A DNA stretch of 64,000 nt, from positions 15,900,643 through 15,964,642 of the forward strand of contig NC_081553.1 of NCBI RefSeq assembly GCF_963082655.1, written 5' to 3'. This DNA is from Stomoxys calcitrans. Taxonomy: Eukaryota > Arthropoda > Insecta > Diptera > Muscidae. Every line of letters starts with the position of its first letter. Position 1 is the stretch's first letter. The notes below the pieces were generated by a model. It was given only the letters and a program-made list of their open reading frames with translations, ran no database searches and was not told the DNA's origin. A program made the translations under genes and the position numbers. Shown here one piece after another: positions 42,940 through 52,818 of the stretch.

Positions 42940-44833
42940 CCAGCTGACCCGGGCCCACTCCACTGCGCCTTCTTTTACTTTATATGGAACAAAAGTTTCC
43001 TTGGAGTATTTATTTTCGACAATTATCTTTTAGTGAAATACCATGCTACGAAAATAGTATATCGCTTGACTAACAGTTTAACAATTTAAGTGTCTTTATC
43101 TGAATCCCATATGATCTTTATTGGTCTACGAATTTAAGTTTGGATGTAAGGTGTACTCCATTCTTAAAATACTTCATTTCAGCCCGATATTCTAATGATG
43201 TCTTATTAAGTGGTGTTTTCGGGGGAGAGGTGGCCCCCAGATACTTGGCCCTGAAAAAATATCAGCATCGTGCTCTTGTCTCAAATACCATGTATTTAAA
43301 CCCCATATTGCCATTGGTTTAAGAGGAGTTTACAGGATGAGGCGTCCCCCAAAAAAGGTTATCAAATTCGTTTTCTAATCTCAAATACCTTTCATTTGAG
43401 TCACATATTGGCTCAATGGTCGAAAAATGTTTTCCCTTTGGGTATGTTTTGGGAATGGGGTGATGCCCTAAACACATGGTCCTACATTTGGATATCAACT
43501 TCGTATTCTACTCCCTAATAAATTTATTTGAGTCCCATATTGCGATGGTCACTAAAAATTGCTGTTTGTGGGGTATTTTGGGAAAGGGGTAATTGGTCCC
43601 GAAAAAAGGAATCAATTCTTGCTCTACCCCCCAATACCTTTAATTTAAGCTCCACATTGACATGGTCGGTAAATATGACCGATTTTGGGGTGTTTTGTGG
43701 ATTGAGGTGTGGTCCTCCAAACACTAAGTCTGGAAAATATATCAGCAACATGATCTATTCTCATATATCTATATATCATTTATTTGAACCCCATATTGCC
43801 ATTGGCCTCAAAATTGGATATCAAATTCGTTTTCTAATCTCATTTAAACTCTTTATTGCAAAAGGCCTCAAAAACTATGAATATTTAGTTCTACACTTTT
43901 TAAGACCCAAATTGGCTTGGTGAGCAAATACGTCTTATTTGGGGTTTGTTATGGTGGTGGGACGTTCGCTAGACAATTGGCCTCTAATGTTGATATTAGA
44001 TACGTGGTCTACTCCCACATACCTTTAATTTGAGTCCCATATTTCCATAGTCAGCAAACATGACCGGCTTGGGGGATGGGCGGCCACTCAGTGAGTTGGC
44101 CTTGAAAATATATATCGGATTCGTGTTCCACTTTAAAAACCCTTTTATTTGAGCCTCATATTGCAATAGTCAGAAAATACTTACTATTTGGGTGGTGTTG
44201 TGGGGGTGGCGTGGACCCGTAGACACTTTTCCCGAATATTAATATCAAATTTGTGCTTTACTTCCAAAGACCTTTCATTTGAACCCCATATTGCTATGGT
44301 CGTAAATTTGTCCCCTTTGGGGGATATTTTTGATGAGAGGCGTCCCCCCAAAAACACTTTGTCCCATATTTGGACATCAGATTCGTATTCTACATTCAAA
44401 TATCTTTTATTTAAGCCCCATATTCCCATGGTCAGTAAATACGTCCAGTTTGGGGGGTGTTTTGGGAAGGGGTGGACCCCCAGAAACGTGGTCCCACATT
44501 TGACTATCAGATTCGTATTCTACTCGCAAATACCTTTCATTTGAGTCCCATATTGCCATGGTCGGTAAATATGTCCGATTTGGGGGACGTTTTGGGGCTT
44601 GGGGTGGTACCCCTAGCACTTGGTCCGACAATTGAATATCAGATACGTTTTCTTATCCTAAATACCTTTCACTTGAGTCCCATATTTTCGCTTAAATCGA
44701 ACCACCCATCTCCGAGATCTGGCGTTTCTGAAAATAAGGGTAAGGGGGAGGGTCCGCCCCCCCCCCCACCCTTTAGATATCAAAAAATTTAGTACCCTTT
44801 TTTCACCACGGGGTCATTATGCACCATCTGTGA
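42940..44833 (-). mobile_element. Helitron-like non-autonomous element, inverted copy
   Basis: Read on the minus strand it starts TCACAGATGGTGCATAATGA and continues with the leader ('agatctcggagatgggtgg') and about 12 monomers of 130 bp. It ends with the GC-rich segment (GGCGCAGTGGAGTGGGCCCG) and CTGG, followed by T. This is the CTRR|T pattern of Helitron 3' ends. It has the same organisation as 17770-19794 in the opposite orientation. A poly-C run (44757-44768) lies in the leader. No Rep/helicase coding region. The ORFs at 43528-44792 are repeat readings. Confidence 0.75.
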
Positions 44834-44984
44834 CCAAAGTTCTCGGTCGGGCTGAATCTTTTTTACCTTCCACCATATATCAATTTGACAAGTTCTTTGA
44901 CTTATTTTTTCCTAATATGGAGATAGGAGCAATACTGATATGGATCGTATTTGTCATGGCTGCTGTATTTATGGTGAGCAAACA
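44834..44984. repeat. fragment with HPE-like words
   Basis: 'ggtcgggctgaatcttttttaccttccaccatatatc' resembles the HPE-A right-end segment. It precedes the SINE head. No gene. Confidence 0.4.
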
Positions 44985-45088
44985 CGGTGATCAAAGGTTG
45001 GCATGTCCGTCTACAATACCATGCGCCTAGGTTCGAATCTTGGTGAGAACATCTGATACAATTTTCTGCGGTGGTTATACGCTCGTAA
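44985..45088 (+). mobile_element. tRNA-derived SINE, head piece (split by a hAT-like element)
   Basis: An A-box region (AAAGGTTGGCATGTCCG) and a B-box TAGGTTCGAATCTTGG are followed by 'gtggttatacgctcg', which is the start of the SINE body. The body stops at the hAT-like end (45090) and resumes at 47742 with 'caatgctggcgacatttgtg'. Together the two parts make one full SINE. Confidence 0.75.
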
Positions 45089-45208
45089 AAGAGCTGGCAA
45101 AATATCGATGGCAATATCCATATTTTATTTTTGTCTGAATATCAATTGATATTTTTACTATCGATACCATTGGCAAAATTAAATTTGTTGCAAAATTTAA
45201 CAAAAATA

Positions 45209-45249
45209 GATAGTACCCTGTACCACAGTAGTAGTGTAGGGTATAACAA
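45209..45249. repeat. solo HPE-B left-end hairpin
   Basis: About 40 bases (TAGTACCCTGTACCACAGTA and GTAGTGTAGGGTATAACAA) are the HPE-B left terminal palindrome alone. They sit inside the hAT-like element at a point where the related element at 40060 has no insert. No leader or monomers accompany it. Confidence 0.7.
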
Positions 45250-45429
45250 GCGATCCGACAGTGAATCTATTCTATAAGACAAATTGCACTTATAGAGGGC
45301 GCAATTTTCAGCCGATTGACCTAAAATTTTGTACAATGATTTCTCTCATGACTTCCAAATGACTTTTCTAAATTTAGTTTTATTCGGTCTAGCAATGGTA
45401 TTGCTTTTATATAAATCGATCTCCTGATT

Positions 45430-47164
45430 TGTATACCCTACACCACTACTGTGGTACAGGGTGTAATAACTTAGTGAATTTGTTTGTAACACCCACAAGG
45501 AAGAAGGATAGACCCATTGATAAATATACCGACCGACTCAGAATAACTTCCTGATTCGATTTAGCTATGTCCGTCTGTCTGTCTGTCCATGTTAATTTGT
45601 GTGCAAAGTACAGGTTGCAATATTCATCCGATCGTCTTCAAATTTGAAAAAAATCATTTTCTTGGGCCTTGAGACAAAACCTATTGAAATTGGAAAAAAA
45701 TCGGTTCAGATTTGGATAAAGCTTCCATATATATGTTCGTCCGATTTGGACTAAAATTGCAATTATATCGTTAATTGTAAAAATTTTTGTAAAATTTTGT
45801 ACGAGATATTCTCTTTCAAGTACCGACATTATTGGTGAATTTCATAGAAATCGGTTCAGATTTAGATATAGCTCCCATATACGTATGTGTTCCTTCGATT
45901 TGGACTAAAATTTCAATTATATCCTCATTTGTTAACCGATTTTCAGGAAAATTTCGCACGAGGGATTCTCTATTAGAGAATGCCGACATTATAGGTGAAT
46001 TTCATGACAATCGACATTAAATTATTGGTAAACTTCATTGAAATCGGTTCAGATTTAGATATAGCTTCCATATATATGTTCGTCCGATTTGGACTAAAAT
46101 TGCAATTATATTGTCAATTGTGAATCGATTCTCATGAAATTTTGCACGAAAACCGATATTATTGCTGATTTTCATGGAAATCGGTTCAGATTTAGATATA
46201 GCTCCATATATGTTCGTCCGATTTTGACTAAAATTGCGAGGAATTCTCTTATAAGTCCCGACATTATTGGTAAACTTCATGAAAATCGGTTCAGATTTAG
46301 ATATAGCTCCCATATCTAAGTTCGTCCGATTTGGACTAACATTTCAATTATAACGTCATTTGTAAATCGATTCTCATGAAATTTTGCACGTTGGATTTTC
46401 TTATAAGTCCCGACATTATTGGTGAATTTTGATGGAAATCGGTTCAGATTTAGATATAGCTTCCATATATATTTTCGTCCGATTTGGACTAAAATTTCAA
46501 TTATAACGTCATTTGTGAACCGATTCTCACGAAAATTTGCACGAGGAATTGTCTTATAAATGCCGGTATTATTAGTGAATTTTGATGGAAATCGGTTTAG
46601 ATTTAGATATAGCTTCCATATATATTTTCGTCCGATTTGGACTAAAATTTCAAATTTCATGTGTAAACCGATTCTTACTAAATTTTGCTGGAGGAATTCT
46701 TTTATGAGTCTCGATATTATTGGTGAAGTTCATGGAAATGATATAAGATTTAGATATAGCTCCCATATATATGTTCGTCCGATTTGGACTACAATTGCAA
46801 TTATATCGTCATTTGTAAACCGATTCTCACGAAATTTTGCACGAGGAATGATTGGTGAATTTCATAGAAATCGGTTCAGATTTGTATATAGCTCCCATAT
46901 AAATGTTCATAAATGATATGGACTACTATTGCAATAATTTGATAATTTGTTAACCGATTCACACGAAAATTATCACAAAGGATTCCCAGTATTGCCATTG
47001 AATTTAATAGAAATCGGTTGAGGTTTAGATATATTTCAATAATTTTGTAATTTATTAACCGATCTTCACAAAATTTGGCACGAAGGTTTCTCTTATAATT
47101 CTTCTGATGACTGATGAATTTCTTAGAAATTCGTTTAGTTTTAGATATACCTCCCATATATATA
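45430..47164 (+). repeat. HPE-B element, first part
   Basis: Left terminus TATACCCTACACCACTACTG, leader ('cacccacaaggaagaaggatagaccc', 'ccgtctgtctgtctgtcc'), then about ten monomers of 150 bp, each with 'aaatcggttcagatttagatatagctcccatatat' and 'gttcgtccgatttggact'. The open frames at 45638-47157 on both strands read this array and are not genes. It is split at 47165 by a mariner MITE. Confidence 0.85.
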
Positions 47165-47403
47165 TTGGGTTGCCCAAAAAGTAATTGCGGATTTTTTAAA
47201 AGAAAGTAAATGCATTTTTAATAAAACTTAGAATTAACTTTAATCAAATATACTTTTTTTACACTTTTTTTTTTAAAGCAAGCTAAAAGTAACCGCTGAT
47301 AACTGACAGAAGAAAGAATGCAATTACAGAGTCACAAGCCGTTGAAAAAATTTGTCAACGCCGACTATATGAAAAATCCGCAATTACTTTTTGGGCAACC
47401 CAA
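47165..47403. mobile_element. mariner-derived MITE, copy 4, inside HPE-B
   Basis: 239 bp, terminal words TTGGGTTGCCCAAAAAGTAA and complement, TA on both sides (47163-47164, 47404-47405). It is the innermost and therefore youngest layer of this nest. Confidence 0.95.
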
Positions 47404-47636
47404 TACATATCTCAATTTTCACCTTAAAGGCCTTTGCTAAACCATTTATCAATCGATCTTCTCAAAAATTTGATCAACGATTTATCCTACTTCTCCTGCA
47501 ATGTATACGGACTTTGATCGAAATAATACATATCATTAAGCAAATTTTAAATTCTTCGACTTAGCCTACCTATCAAATATGGTGTAGGGTATCAAAAGTT
47601 CTGCTTCGTCCGACTTTAGTCCGTCCTTACTTGTTA
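47404..47636 (+). repeat. HPE-B element, second part and right end
   Basis: One last monomer, then 'atcaaatatggtgtagggtatc' and the right end 'ttctgcttcgtccgactttagtccgtccttacttgtt'. The right end carries GTCCGACTTTAGTCCG, a partial palindrome. The hAT-like sequence resumes after it. Confidence 0.8.
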
Positions 47637-47741
47637 CTTCTCATTTTCATTTGAAATATCGTTGATGGAAAATTAACGATAGTATCGATATTTATTATTA
47701 GAAATGTCGAATGTTGCGATTATCGATAGATTGCCAGCTCT

Positions 47742-47925
47742 AGCTCAATGCTGGCGACATTTGTGTGTTTTAAGTCCATGCAAAAACTTCTCTTAGAGAT
47801 GTCGCCCTGCGGCGCGCGTATGTCTCTTATCGTTGAGCTTAAACTTGAATCGGACATCACTCATTGATATATGAGAAGTTTGGTCCCTTGTTCCTTAATG
47901 GAATGTTTGTGGTCAAATTTGCATT
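47742..47925 (+). mobile_element. tRNA-derived SINE, body piece
   Basis: 'caatgctggcgacatttgtgtg', 'catgcaaaaacttctcttagag', 'cgccctgcggcgcgcgtatg', 'cgttgagcttaaacttgaatcggacatcactcattgatatatgagaagttt' and 'ccttgttccttaatggaatgttt'. This is the body and 3' end of the SINE whose head lies at 44985-45088, 2.65 kb upstream. Confidence 0.8.
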
Positions 47926-49107
47926 TTCTGGATTTATAGCATTTGCTGTATTCGTGGTTCATTCTCAAAAATTTAACAAAAAATTGAGTTGATTGTTCAT
48001 CACTAGAGGGCCTGCCCAAAAGTAGGATTTTTAAAAATCAAATTAAAACTAAGCAATTCGTATATCACTTAGTTGCCATATATTTCCATTCTCTGCTAAA
48101 AAGTTTCTTGTCAGGTTATCATATGTAAATGCAAAAGATATGAACAGCAATAAAATGCGATTTGTTGGCAAATGTAGGCACATTTAATTTAAATGAATAT
48201 GCGGCCTTATGCTAAGAGGATAATAAATGTGTAACTATGTGGGCTTGTCTGTCCGGCATAGAGACTCATGTTCCAGGCCTGTTTTCATCACTACTCGCCA
48301 TCATGCACAATCTGTTCACATTTTTTTTTTGCACCGCCTTTTGGCGGTAGTTAAGCCGAGTGCGTTTTTGGTGAGCATGTTTTGTTCGCATAAATAGTCG
48401 AATAACAAAAAGCAAAACATTTATCGGGGATTATTAACGAATGGATGAATGAAAGAGACCCCATGGCAAAGACAAAAAAAACAACAATTTCGGTTTGATG
48501 AATGAATGAATTTAGCACATTTTTCCATATTTTTTTTTGTGAATGGCCAAAATAAACCCCGCCAACAGCTGGCCATTGAGACAGGAAAGGAAAACGCAGT
48601 AGTGCGTGCCTATCTGACAGATACTTTATGCGAGCTTTAAGATAACTGCATGCATTTTCAACTTCCAACTGGTTATCGATGAATGGAAGAATGACAACGA
48701 TTTTATATAGTTTTGGTTTCGTTTATTACATATATCACGTTAATTGCCCTCTATATTTAGTTATTTCATTGTTTAAAAAACTATAATAAATTTATTCTGT
48801 TTTCAATGGTTCCGGGTTACAAAACATTTTCTTGCATTAAATAAAGATAAGAAAATTGGAAAATGCAATGGAAACAATCAAATTGATGGATCATCCACCG
48901 AAGGAGGGAACTTATACTAACTTCCTCATTCATGCTAAATATATTGTAGCTCTAAGACCCTTAAACAACATTGCCGACACGATATGTTACCTGCTCAAAC
49001 ATATGTTTGTGTGTAAATATTTTTTCAAATTACAAAAATATTTGGAAGTAATCAAACTATCAGAATTTATTTACTTTTGCTCGTCATGATCACTTTTTGA
49101 CCTGCAC
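47926..49107. other. non-coding spacer
   Basis: No gene recognised. 'gcctgcccaaaagtaggatttttaaaa' at about 48010 resembles a decayed mariner end. The open frames are short and motif-free. Confidence 0.4.
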
Positions 49108-49390
49108 GAGGCAAATGCAAATTTGCCCATGAACATTCCACTAAGGAACATGGGCGAACTTCTCACATATGATAAGGGGCCTCCTTTTTATAGCCGATTC
49201 CGAACGGCGTGCCGTAGTGCGACACCTCTTTGGAGAGAAGTTTTACATGGCATAGTATCTCACAAATGTTGCCAGCATTAGGAGGGGAAAACCGCCGCCG
49301 AAAATTTTCTCTGATGGTCTCGCCAGGATTTGAACCCAGGTGTTCAGCGTCATAGGTGGACATGCTAACCTCTGCGCTAGGGTGGTCTGC
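49108..49390 (-). mobile_element. tRNA-derived SINE, near full length
   Basis: On the minus strand: head with CTAGCGCAGAGGTTAGCATG (A-box) and TGGGTTCAAATCCTGG (B-box, one change), the body with 'gccagcaacatttgtgagatac'-type words and 'gtcgcactacggcacgccgttcgg', and the 3' end 'cttagtggaatgttcatggg'. A segment of about 25 bases is missing between the 3' end and the 'ataaggggcctcc' part. Similar to 15691-15984. Confidence 0.85.
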
Positions 49391-49569
49391 ACGTGGCAAC
49401 TATAAGCAAAACATGGTCTGGAACTTTGAGCTTCAATTTGCGTGGTGTACACAAGAAGAAGGTTATCACAAGAAGCTAAGATGGGAGTACCAGGCGCGTC
49501 CATTACCGCGGTTAGTGGAATGCTCCATACGGAGTAACTATATTTGCAGTCGCGAATAATCAGCGGTAT
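49391..49569. other. unassigned sequence
   Basis: GC content is higher than in the flanks. It could belong to the LINE fragment that follows, but no protein motif is seen. Confidence 0.3.
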
Positions 49570-49765
49570 CAAGTGGAGAAGTGAGAGGCCGGGCGGCAAC
49601 TACTCTTGCTTAAGTACTGAGTACCTTTGATGCTCGATACGACAAGGCGAGTTATTGGCGCCTTTAAATTATCAATGACCATAACGTTCTAGCGCCGATA
49701 GATCCTATGGATCGCGGTCCTCGCCAAGGAAATGTGGCTATAACAACAACAACCTTTTGCCTTCT
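49570..49765 (+). mobile_element. LINE 3' untranslated end with (AAC)n tail
   Basis: A relatively GC-rich stretch ('gaggccgggcggcaactactc', 'tatggatcgcggtcctcgcc') ends in GGCTATAACAACAACAACC. A microsatellite-like AAC tail after a GC-richer segment is typical of several LINE 3' ends. No coding part is recognised. Confidence 0.45.
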
Positions 49766-49789
49766 CTATTGCTTAGAGTAAGTCAAAAA

Positions 49790-50345
49790 GCGAGTTGCAG
49801 TGGCGACTTGTACAGCCACTGTGTGGACGAAATAAAGTGTGGAACATGACATTTTAGCCATTCTTAGTTTACACGTGTTTTATATGATGGTACCGAGTCT
49901 TGTTGGTACTTCCATGGAATACGATCGAAATGTCTGCGTGCCCACGGTTCAAAGCAGCTTCTAAAATGTATTTCGATAAGTCCCTTTGCTTTGCTTTGAC
50001 GTCATGCTTTTTGATAACGATTGGAGAGCGGTCAAAGGCGGTCACTGCTGCTCATACCATCACTTGAGATTGAAAATCACTTTGAGTGGCCGTTCGTAGG
50101 CTCAAAATCTCGTAGGGGCCTTCGGTTGTGAAAGCACGTTTATTTTGGAAGCTTACGTTCGTGTAAGCGACGGAGCAACCCCCATGCTCTTTCGAGTCCA
50201 ACTTTTTTGCTTTGGTGTAAATCCTTGTGCCGTTTGTACAGATTTACCTAGAGCTCGTTTTTCAATATGTGTTGCATCCTTACACGGGATATTTTTAGAC
50301 CTTTAGCCAATTTATCAAATCAACACCGTGGGCCGTATTCGGTCC
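49790..50345 (-). pseudogene. degenerate Tc1/mariner transposase
   Basis: The minus strand, in shifting frames, gives in order LIKLAKGLKISRVRMQHILK (helix-turn-helix end), KKVGLERAWGLLRRLHERKL, AAVTAFDRSPIVI, FEPWARRHF and a piece like QQDSVPSYKTR followed by EWLKCHVPHFISSTQW. These follow the order of a Tc1/mariner-superfamily transposase whose second catalytic block reads FQQDSAPSHKAR and whose following block reads FISS.EWPP. Many stops and frameshifts; no terminal repeats found. An old dead copy. Sub-family not settled. Confidence 0.6.
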
Positions 50346-50359
50346 GTCCAATGTCCGAA

Positions 50360-50517
50360 CCCGAATATTGTCGATATCCGATGATCTTTAGATTTACAAA
50401 CTTGCCATATAGATTCGATCTGCCGATTTAGGGTCTTGAGGTAAAAAATCCGGAATTATTGTCCGATTTCGCTGAAATTTGGAAAAGTAACTTTCACCAT
50501 GCCTCTCAATGAAAAAT
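50360..50517 (+). repeat. HPE-A monomer
   Basis: 'aacttgccatatagattcgatctgccgatttagggtcttgagg' and 'tgtccgatttcgctgaaatttgg' are HPE-A monomer words. It continues after two SINE insertions at 50633 and 50989. Confidence 0.6.
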
Positions 50518-50632
50518 TGCAAATTTGCCCATTTCATTAAGGAACAGGGGAAAACTTCTTCGATTTCAAGCTTCTCCTCCCTTTATAGCCGTGTACGAAC
50601 GGCGTGCCGCAGTGAGACACCTCTTTGGTAGC
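50518..50632 (-). mobile_element. tRNA-derived SINE, 3' fragment
   Basis: 'tgcaaatttgcccatttcattaaggaacagggg', 'ctccctttatagccgtgtacgaacggcgtgccgcagtgagacacctctttgg'. Head and middle missing. Confidence 0.75.
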
Positions 50633-50692
50633 TATTTATAAATATTGTATGTTCCGATCTGGACCATATTCGGTACAGACATTGTGAGGCCT
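50633..50692 (+). repeat. HPE-A monomer piece between two SINEs
   Basis: 'gtatgttccgatctggaccatattcggtacagacattgtg' is a monomer piece that separates two SINE insertions. Confidence 0.5.
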
Positions 50693-50988
50693 CAGTAGCG
50701 CAGATGTTAGCATGTTCGCATACGACGATAAACACCTGGGTTCGAATCCTAGCGAGAACATCAAAAAAATATTCAGCGGTGGTTATCCTCTCCTAATGCT
50801 GGAGACATGTGTGAGGTACTGTATCATTTGGTATGGCAGCCATGTAAAAACTATAACACGCCTTTCGGACTCTGCTATAAAAAGGAGGTCTCTTATCATT
50901 GAGCTTAAAACTTGAATCGGACAGCCCTCATTGATATGTAAGCAGTTTGCCCCTGTTCCTTTATGGAATGTTCGTAGGCAAATTTTAG
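50693..50988 (+). mobile_element. tRNA-derived SINE, near full length
   Basis: A-box CAGTAGCGCAGATGTTAGCA, B-box TGGGTTCGAATCCTAG, body 'ctaatgctggagacatgtgtgaggtactgt', 'cctttcggactctgctataaaaaggaggtc', 'cattgagcttaaaacttgaatcggacagccctcattgatatg' and 3' end 'ttatggaatgttcgtaggcaaatttt'. Opposite orientation to the fragment at 50518. Confidence 0.88.
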
Positions 50989-51240
50989 ACTTATTATGGG
51001 ACCCTTGACCTCCTAGCCATACAATGTCTAGATTGGAAATTTTGATCTGCGATGATAAGGTATATAGTACATAATTTTAATCGTCTTGACAAATTAAGTA
51101 TGGCCCAAAACAATCTAAAACTTGACATATAAACCGATCTGCCGATTAGTCTTCTACGGTCCCATGAAGGCGAAATTTTCGGCTTATTTGTCAGAAATTT
51201 TGTACGTAGAGTATACATGTGCTTTTCAACTATCTAGGGT
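50989..51240 (-). repeat. HPE-like monomer sequence
   Basis: 'acttgacatataaaccgatctgccgattagtc' and 'ggcgaaattttcggcttatttgtcagaaattttgtacg' are monomer words. The open frame 50994-51218 is derived from it. Confidence 0.5.
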
Positions 51241-51715
51241 GTACACTCGATTTATCATTACTCGATTTATCGATTTTTAAAATAATCGAACAATCGAAAA
51301 TTACACATTTTCAAATAATCAAAGAATTTAGGAGAGGATTATGGATTTCCGTTTCGATGATAAAGAATTTTAAAAACATATGAATTGCGTCATTTGTCTG
51401 CATTTTTCGATTATTTGGGTCTTACTTGGGCAAAATTTGGTTCGATTGCTTTGAGAATATTTTGCTTTAGTTCAAAAAGGAAGATCAAATAAAACGGATC
51501 CGTTTGCCTCATTAAAAATTCAAATAGTACTACAGAAATGACAAATATTTGTTGGTTAAGAACTCAAAAAATATCCCAAAATATATAATTTCGATTTATC
51601 GGTTAATCGATTAATCGACAACATCTTTCGGCATTGTTCTATTAATCGTTGAACATGGATTTTCAATGAAAAAATTAATCGAATAAACCAAAAATACAAA
51701 AAAAATTTTCATCTT
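51241..51715. other. AT-rich spacer with ATCGAT/TCGATTAATCGA words
   Basis: Repeated 'tcgatttatcg', 'aatcgaaaa' and 'ggttaatcgattaatcgac' palindromic words. Probably an old AT-rich repeat. No gene. Confidence 0.4.
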
Positions 51716-51784
51716 AGAAGAAACTATGGTGGTGGTGGATTCCCAAGATAGGGCCCGGCCGAACTTAACGCGTTTTCTTTTGTT
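51716..51784 (+). repeat. HPE-A right terminus just upstream of a coding exon
   Basis: 'aaactatggtggtggtggattccc' followed by AAGATAGGGCCCGGCCGAAC and TTAACGCGTTTTCTTTTGTTT. This is the right end of an HPE-A copy. Only about 72 bases separate it from the splice acceptor at 51855-51856. Confidence 0.75.
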
Positions 51785-51834
51785 TTTAATTTCTAGTTAT
51801 TTTCTTCGATAAGTTTTCATTTGACTTATTTTAA

Positions 51835-51856
51835 TAATTTCTCATTTTCTTTCTAG
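51835..51856 (+). promoter_or_regulatory. 3' splice site of the terminal exon
   Basis: A T- and C-rich tract (ATTTCTCATTTTCTTTCT) leads to AG at 51855-51856. The coding frame opens immediately after and needs one base from the previous exon (phase 1). TTAATAATT at about 51829-51837 could hold the branch point. Confidence 0.8.
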
Positions 51857-52818
51857 GTTGTCCCTTAACCACAAGTTCACACTGTTTGAAATGCAATCGT
51901 GAGGGTTGCATTAAATGCACCTTCTATTTGGTCACCGATACACGGCAATGTGTCGATCGCTGTCCCTCAGGGTATGTGGATCAATGGTCGGCGCATACAG
52001 AGTTTATGGGTCGTGTTTGCGTGCCCATAGGTTATTCCGGAGCTTTGATGGCTGCGTTGGCAGGCATGTTTGGTGGATTTCTGGTATGCCTCTCCATATT
52101 GGCTGTGGCCGTTATGTTGGTGAAAAGAAGACGTAGACGCAAGGCCATAAAACAAAAATTAATCAATGAAAACACCATGGATCGCTCAGATTTCCTGAGG
52201 CAATTGAACGATATGCGTCCAAATGCTGAATACTTTTTGGCCATGCTCAATGATACAAGAAGGCAGATAAGAAAACTCTATTTGGCAGGTGATGTGGCGG
52301 CGGCCAATTCCTATAGGCCCATTGTCAGAGATCTGGCTAGGATATTGATATTGCTGAATCGTCCCATAGAGCTGATACCAGCGGCACCGCACGATTGGAA
52401 TCGCTTGTACTCATGGTCCGAACAGATGCTGGAACGTTATAGGCCTCAGGTAGGCCAACTTATAGATTTCTTTCAGACTTCAAATGGCGTGGATGTGGAT
52501 GAGTTCGATGCCACCTCGGTGTATAGACAGAAAGTGGGAGGTGGGGGTTTCTATAAGCAAAGTGCCACCCTGCAGTCAACTTCTACATTGGGAGGTGGCA
52601 AGGGAGGAACCAAATCCCAGAAAATGCATTTGTTTGGCTCACTCATTAGTCTGCATGAGTTCGAGGAGCCCAGACCCTCCGATCCCTTTGGCAGCAGCTT
52701 TAATACGCTCAAGAGCGGCAATCTTATATCAGATCTCAATGCAAGTTCTCTGTGGCTAGAGGATGAGTTCTACAAACTGGGCTTTCGACCGCAAGATGAA
52801 ATAACGACTGAATTATAG
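51857..52818 (+). CDS. terminal exon of a type I transmembrane protein with a furin-like cysteine-rich end
   Basis: After one split codon and a Gly/Val-type completion, 319 codons run to a TAG at 52816-52818 (residues counted from Cys at 51859). Residues 1-57 hold eight cysteines (1, 9, 12, 17, 20, 31, 35, 54), with LKCNREGCIKC and CVDRCPSGYVDQW as in furin-like repeats. Residues 61-88 are a hydrophobic membrane helix (GALMAALAGMFGGFLVCLSI onward), followed by a stop-transfer KRRRRRK (89-95). The cytoplasmic tail of about 225 residues has a helical, charged first half, a Gly/Ser-rich part (GGGGFYKQS, TLGGGKGGTK), then SLISLHEFEEPRPSDPF and an acidic end with LWLEDEFYKLGFRPQ. The last residues, TTEL, fit a class I PDZ ligand. 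The protein is probably a cell-surface receptor or adhesion protein. I do not recognise the gene. Earlier exons are not found in the window. Confidence 0.85.

Larger units (their letters stand above)
45090..47741. mobile_element. hAT-like element interrupted by an HPE-B copy
   Basis: The left end AGAGCTGGCAAAATATCGAT and the right end ATCGATAGATTGCCAGCTCT (47722-47741) match the termini of the short element at 40060-40443, and the interiors align on both sides. The alignment breaks at about 45430 and resumes at about 47637 ('tacttctcattttcattt'), marking the HPE-B insertion. GCTC words on both flanks may be the decayed 8-bp target duplication inside the SINE. An extra hairpin of about 40 bp is present at 45209-45249. 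Confidence 0.65.

Noticed and set aside
43528..44792. Open frames of 111-131 codons in the inverted Helitron
   Set aside because: They read tandem monomers in a fixed frame and show no helicase or Rep motif.
45638..47157. Many open frames with repeated NRF/YIWKLYLNLNRF-like motifs on both strands
   Set aside because: They come from HPE-B monomers read in a fixed frame. The repeats explain the similarity, and there are stops between units.
17401..51857. Joining the candidate first exon at 17401 directly to the terminal exon at 51857
   Set aside because: Donor phase 2 and acceptor phase 1 are incompatible, and the first exon has no signal peptide. At least one other exon would be needed and none is seen.
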